Shown piece after piece: positions 63,316 through 64,000 of a stretch of DNA of 64,000 nt. How positions within the stretch are numbered: the first letter of the stretch is position 1; each line of letters starts with the position of its first letter. Below the pieces are notes generated by a model. That model ran no database searches. It worked only from the letters and a program-made list of their open reading frames with translations, and had not been told where the DNA came from. The translations under genes and the position numbers were made by a program. The stretch comes from Eutrigla gurnardus (lineage: Eukaryota; Chordata; Actinopteri; Perciformes; Triglidae), in contig OY741267.1 in NCBI GenBank assembly GCA_963514095.1, positions 28,886,856 to 28,950,855 on the forward strand, given 5' to 3'.

Positions 63316-63361
63316 GAGGAGGAGGAGGAGGAGGAGGAGGAGGAGGAGGAGGTGGAGGAGG
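63316..63361. repeat. (GGA)n trinucleotide repeat
   Basis: About fifteen GAG/GGA triplets with one GGT. It gives poly-Glu, poly-Arg and poly-Ser frames that are not supported as genes. Confidence 0.95.
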
Positions 63362-63464
63362 CTAAAAGCGAGGGTAAACTCCCACATTCATACACACACA
63401 TACACAACAAGGGAACCCCCGCTCCATTCAAAAGACCATCTGTGGCTTGAAATGGATGAGTGTG

Positions 63465-63465
63465 T

Positions 63466-63507
<42 letters not shown>

Positions 63508-63664
63508 CAAAAACATTTCTGTTTTAATTCTTGTGCCTCCCGGAGCAGGCGGAGCGGAGAAGGGAGGAGAGGGGGAGGCGGGCGTGAAAAGGTCCTGCTT
63601 CTGCGTCCTATCGCTCTCCTTAAAGAGAGAGGAGACCGTAAACAAATGAATGGGAGATACGGGG

Positions 63665-63757
<93 letters not shown>
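63465..63757. repeat. Two (TG)n tracts, 40 and ~91 bp
   Basis: TG at about 63465-63504 and 63667-63757, same orientation. The spacer is partly purine-rich. Confidence 0.96.
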
Positions 63758-63760
<3 letters not shown>

Positions 63761-64000
63761 GCCTCTCTAACATCGGGGCCGGCTACACAAACTGAATTAC
63801 ACGGGGCGAGCTGGACAGACACAGCTATTTCGTTAACAAAACCACTCTGAAATCTGGCATTTGGGACACACAGGGCGACTAACCGGGACAGACGTTAAGG
63901 GCCGGTTCAGGAAATCCACCATGTCCCACTTGTTGGGAAAACACACGCTCAATGCTTTTAATGCCAAATTAACCTAAAGTCTGTTCAGCCACCGCTCGGC
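63758..64000. other. Unique sequence to window end
   Basis: No recognised feature. The window ends inside unique sequence. Confidence 0.55.

Overview
The window reads as non-coding vertebrate DNA, most likely from a teleost fish of the percomorph type. Three things point that way. There are roughly 80 (CA)n/(TG)n microsatellites, many perfect and over 50 bp. Several interspersed repeats match families I recall as widespread in percomorph genomes. There is no compact gene structure, operon, ribosome-binding site or phage/plasmid feature. Almost every long open frame is a translation of a CA/TG tract (His-Thr or Cys-Val runs), of a minisatellite, or of a pyrimidine-rich tract, and I do not annotate these as genes.

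Layout. 1-5.3 kb: unique sequence and dense CA/TG tracts. 5.3-13.5 kb: unique blocks that look like candidate conserved non-coding elements, separated by microsatellites, two of them about 120 bp. 13.5-18.2 kb: a perfect 18-bp-arm hairpin, an interspersed-repeat candidate, a (TA)n tract, a strong G-quadruplex motif and the only exon-like segment I can defend (17986-18147). 18.2-25 kb: mostly unique sequence. 24.9-25.5 kb: four long CA/TG tracts in alternating orientation. 25.7-32.2 kb: transposon remnants (LINE-like tail, Tc1/mariner-derived remnant, a compound repeat) among candidate regulatory blocks. 35.1-36.0 kb: TG tracts running into a 15/10-bp minisatellite capped by an inverted unit. 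38-40 kb: two more repeat copies around an alternating CA/TG cluster. 42.4-45.8 kb: a 78-bp duplication, a 72-bp (GA)n and a ~1 kb 31/32-bp minisatellite with a dimeric higher-order pattern. 47.5-52 kb: more CA/TG arrays and homopolymers. 53.2-54.3 kb: a purine-rich stretch that flips into a ~680-bp pyrimidine-rich stretch. 54.7-64 kb: CA/TG arrays, CpG-rich unique blocks and a GA/CT inverted pair.

Interpretation. This looks like a large intron or intergenic regulatory landscape, perhaps near a developmental gene, but nothing in the window identifies that gene. I found no tRNA, rRNA, known miRNA, CRISPR array or complete protein-coding gene. I also see no convincing new multi-gene system. The points most worth checking are the candidate exon, the fold-back structures, the two minisatellites and the purine/pyrimidine strand switch. 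All repeat-family assignments come from memory of sequence motifs, not from a database search.
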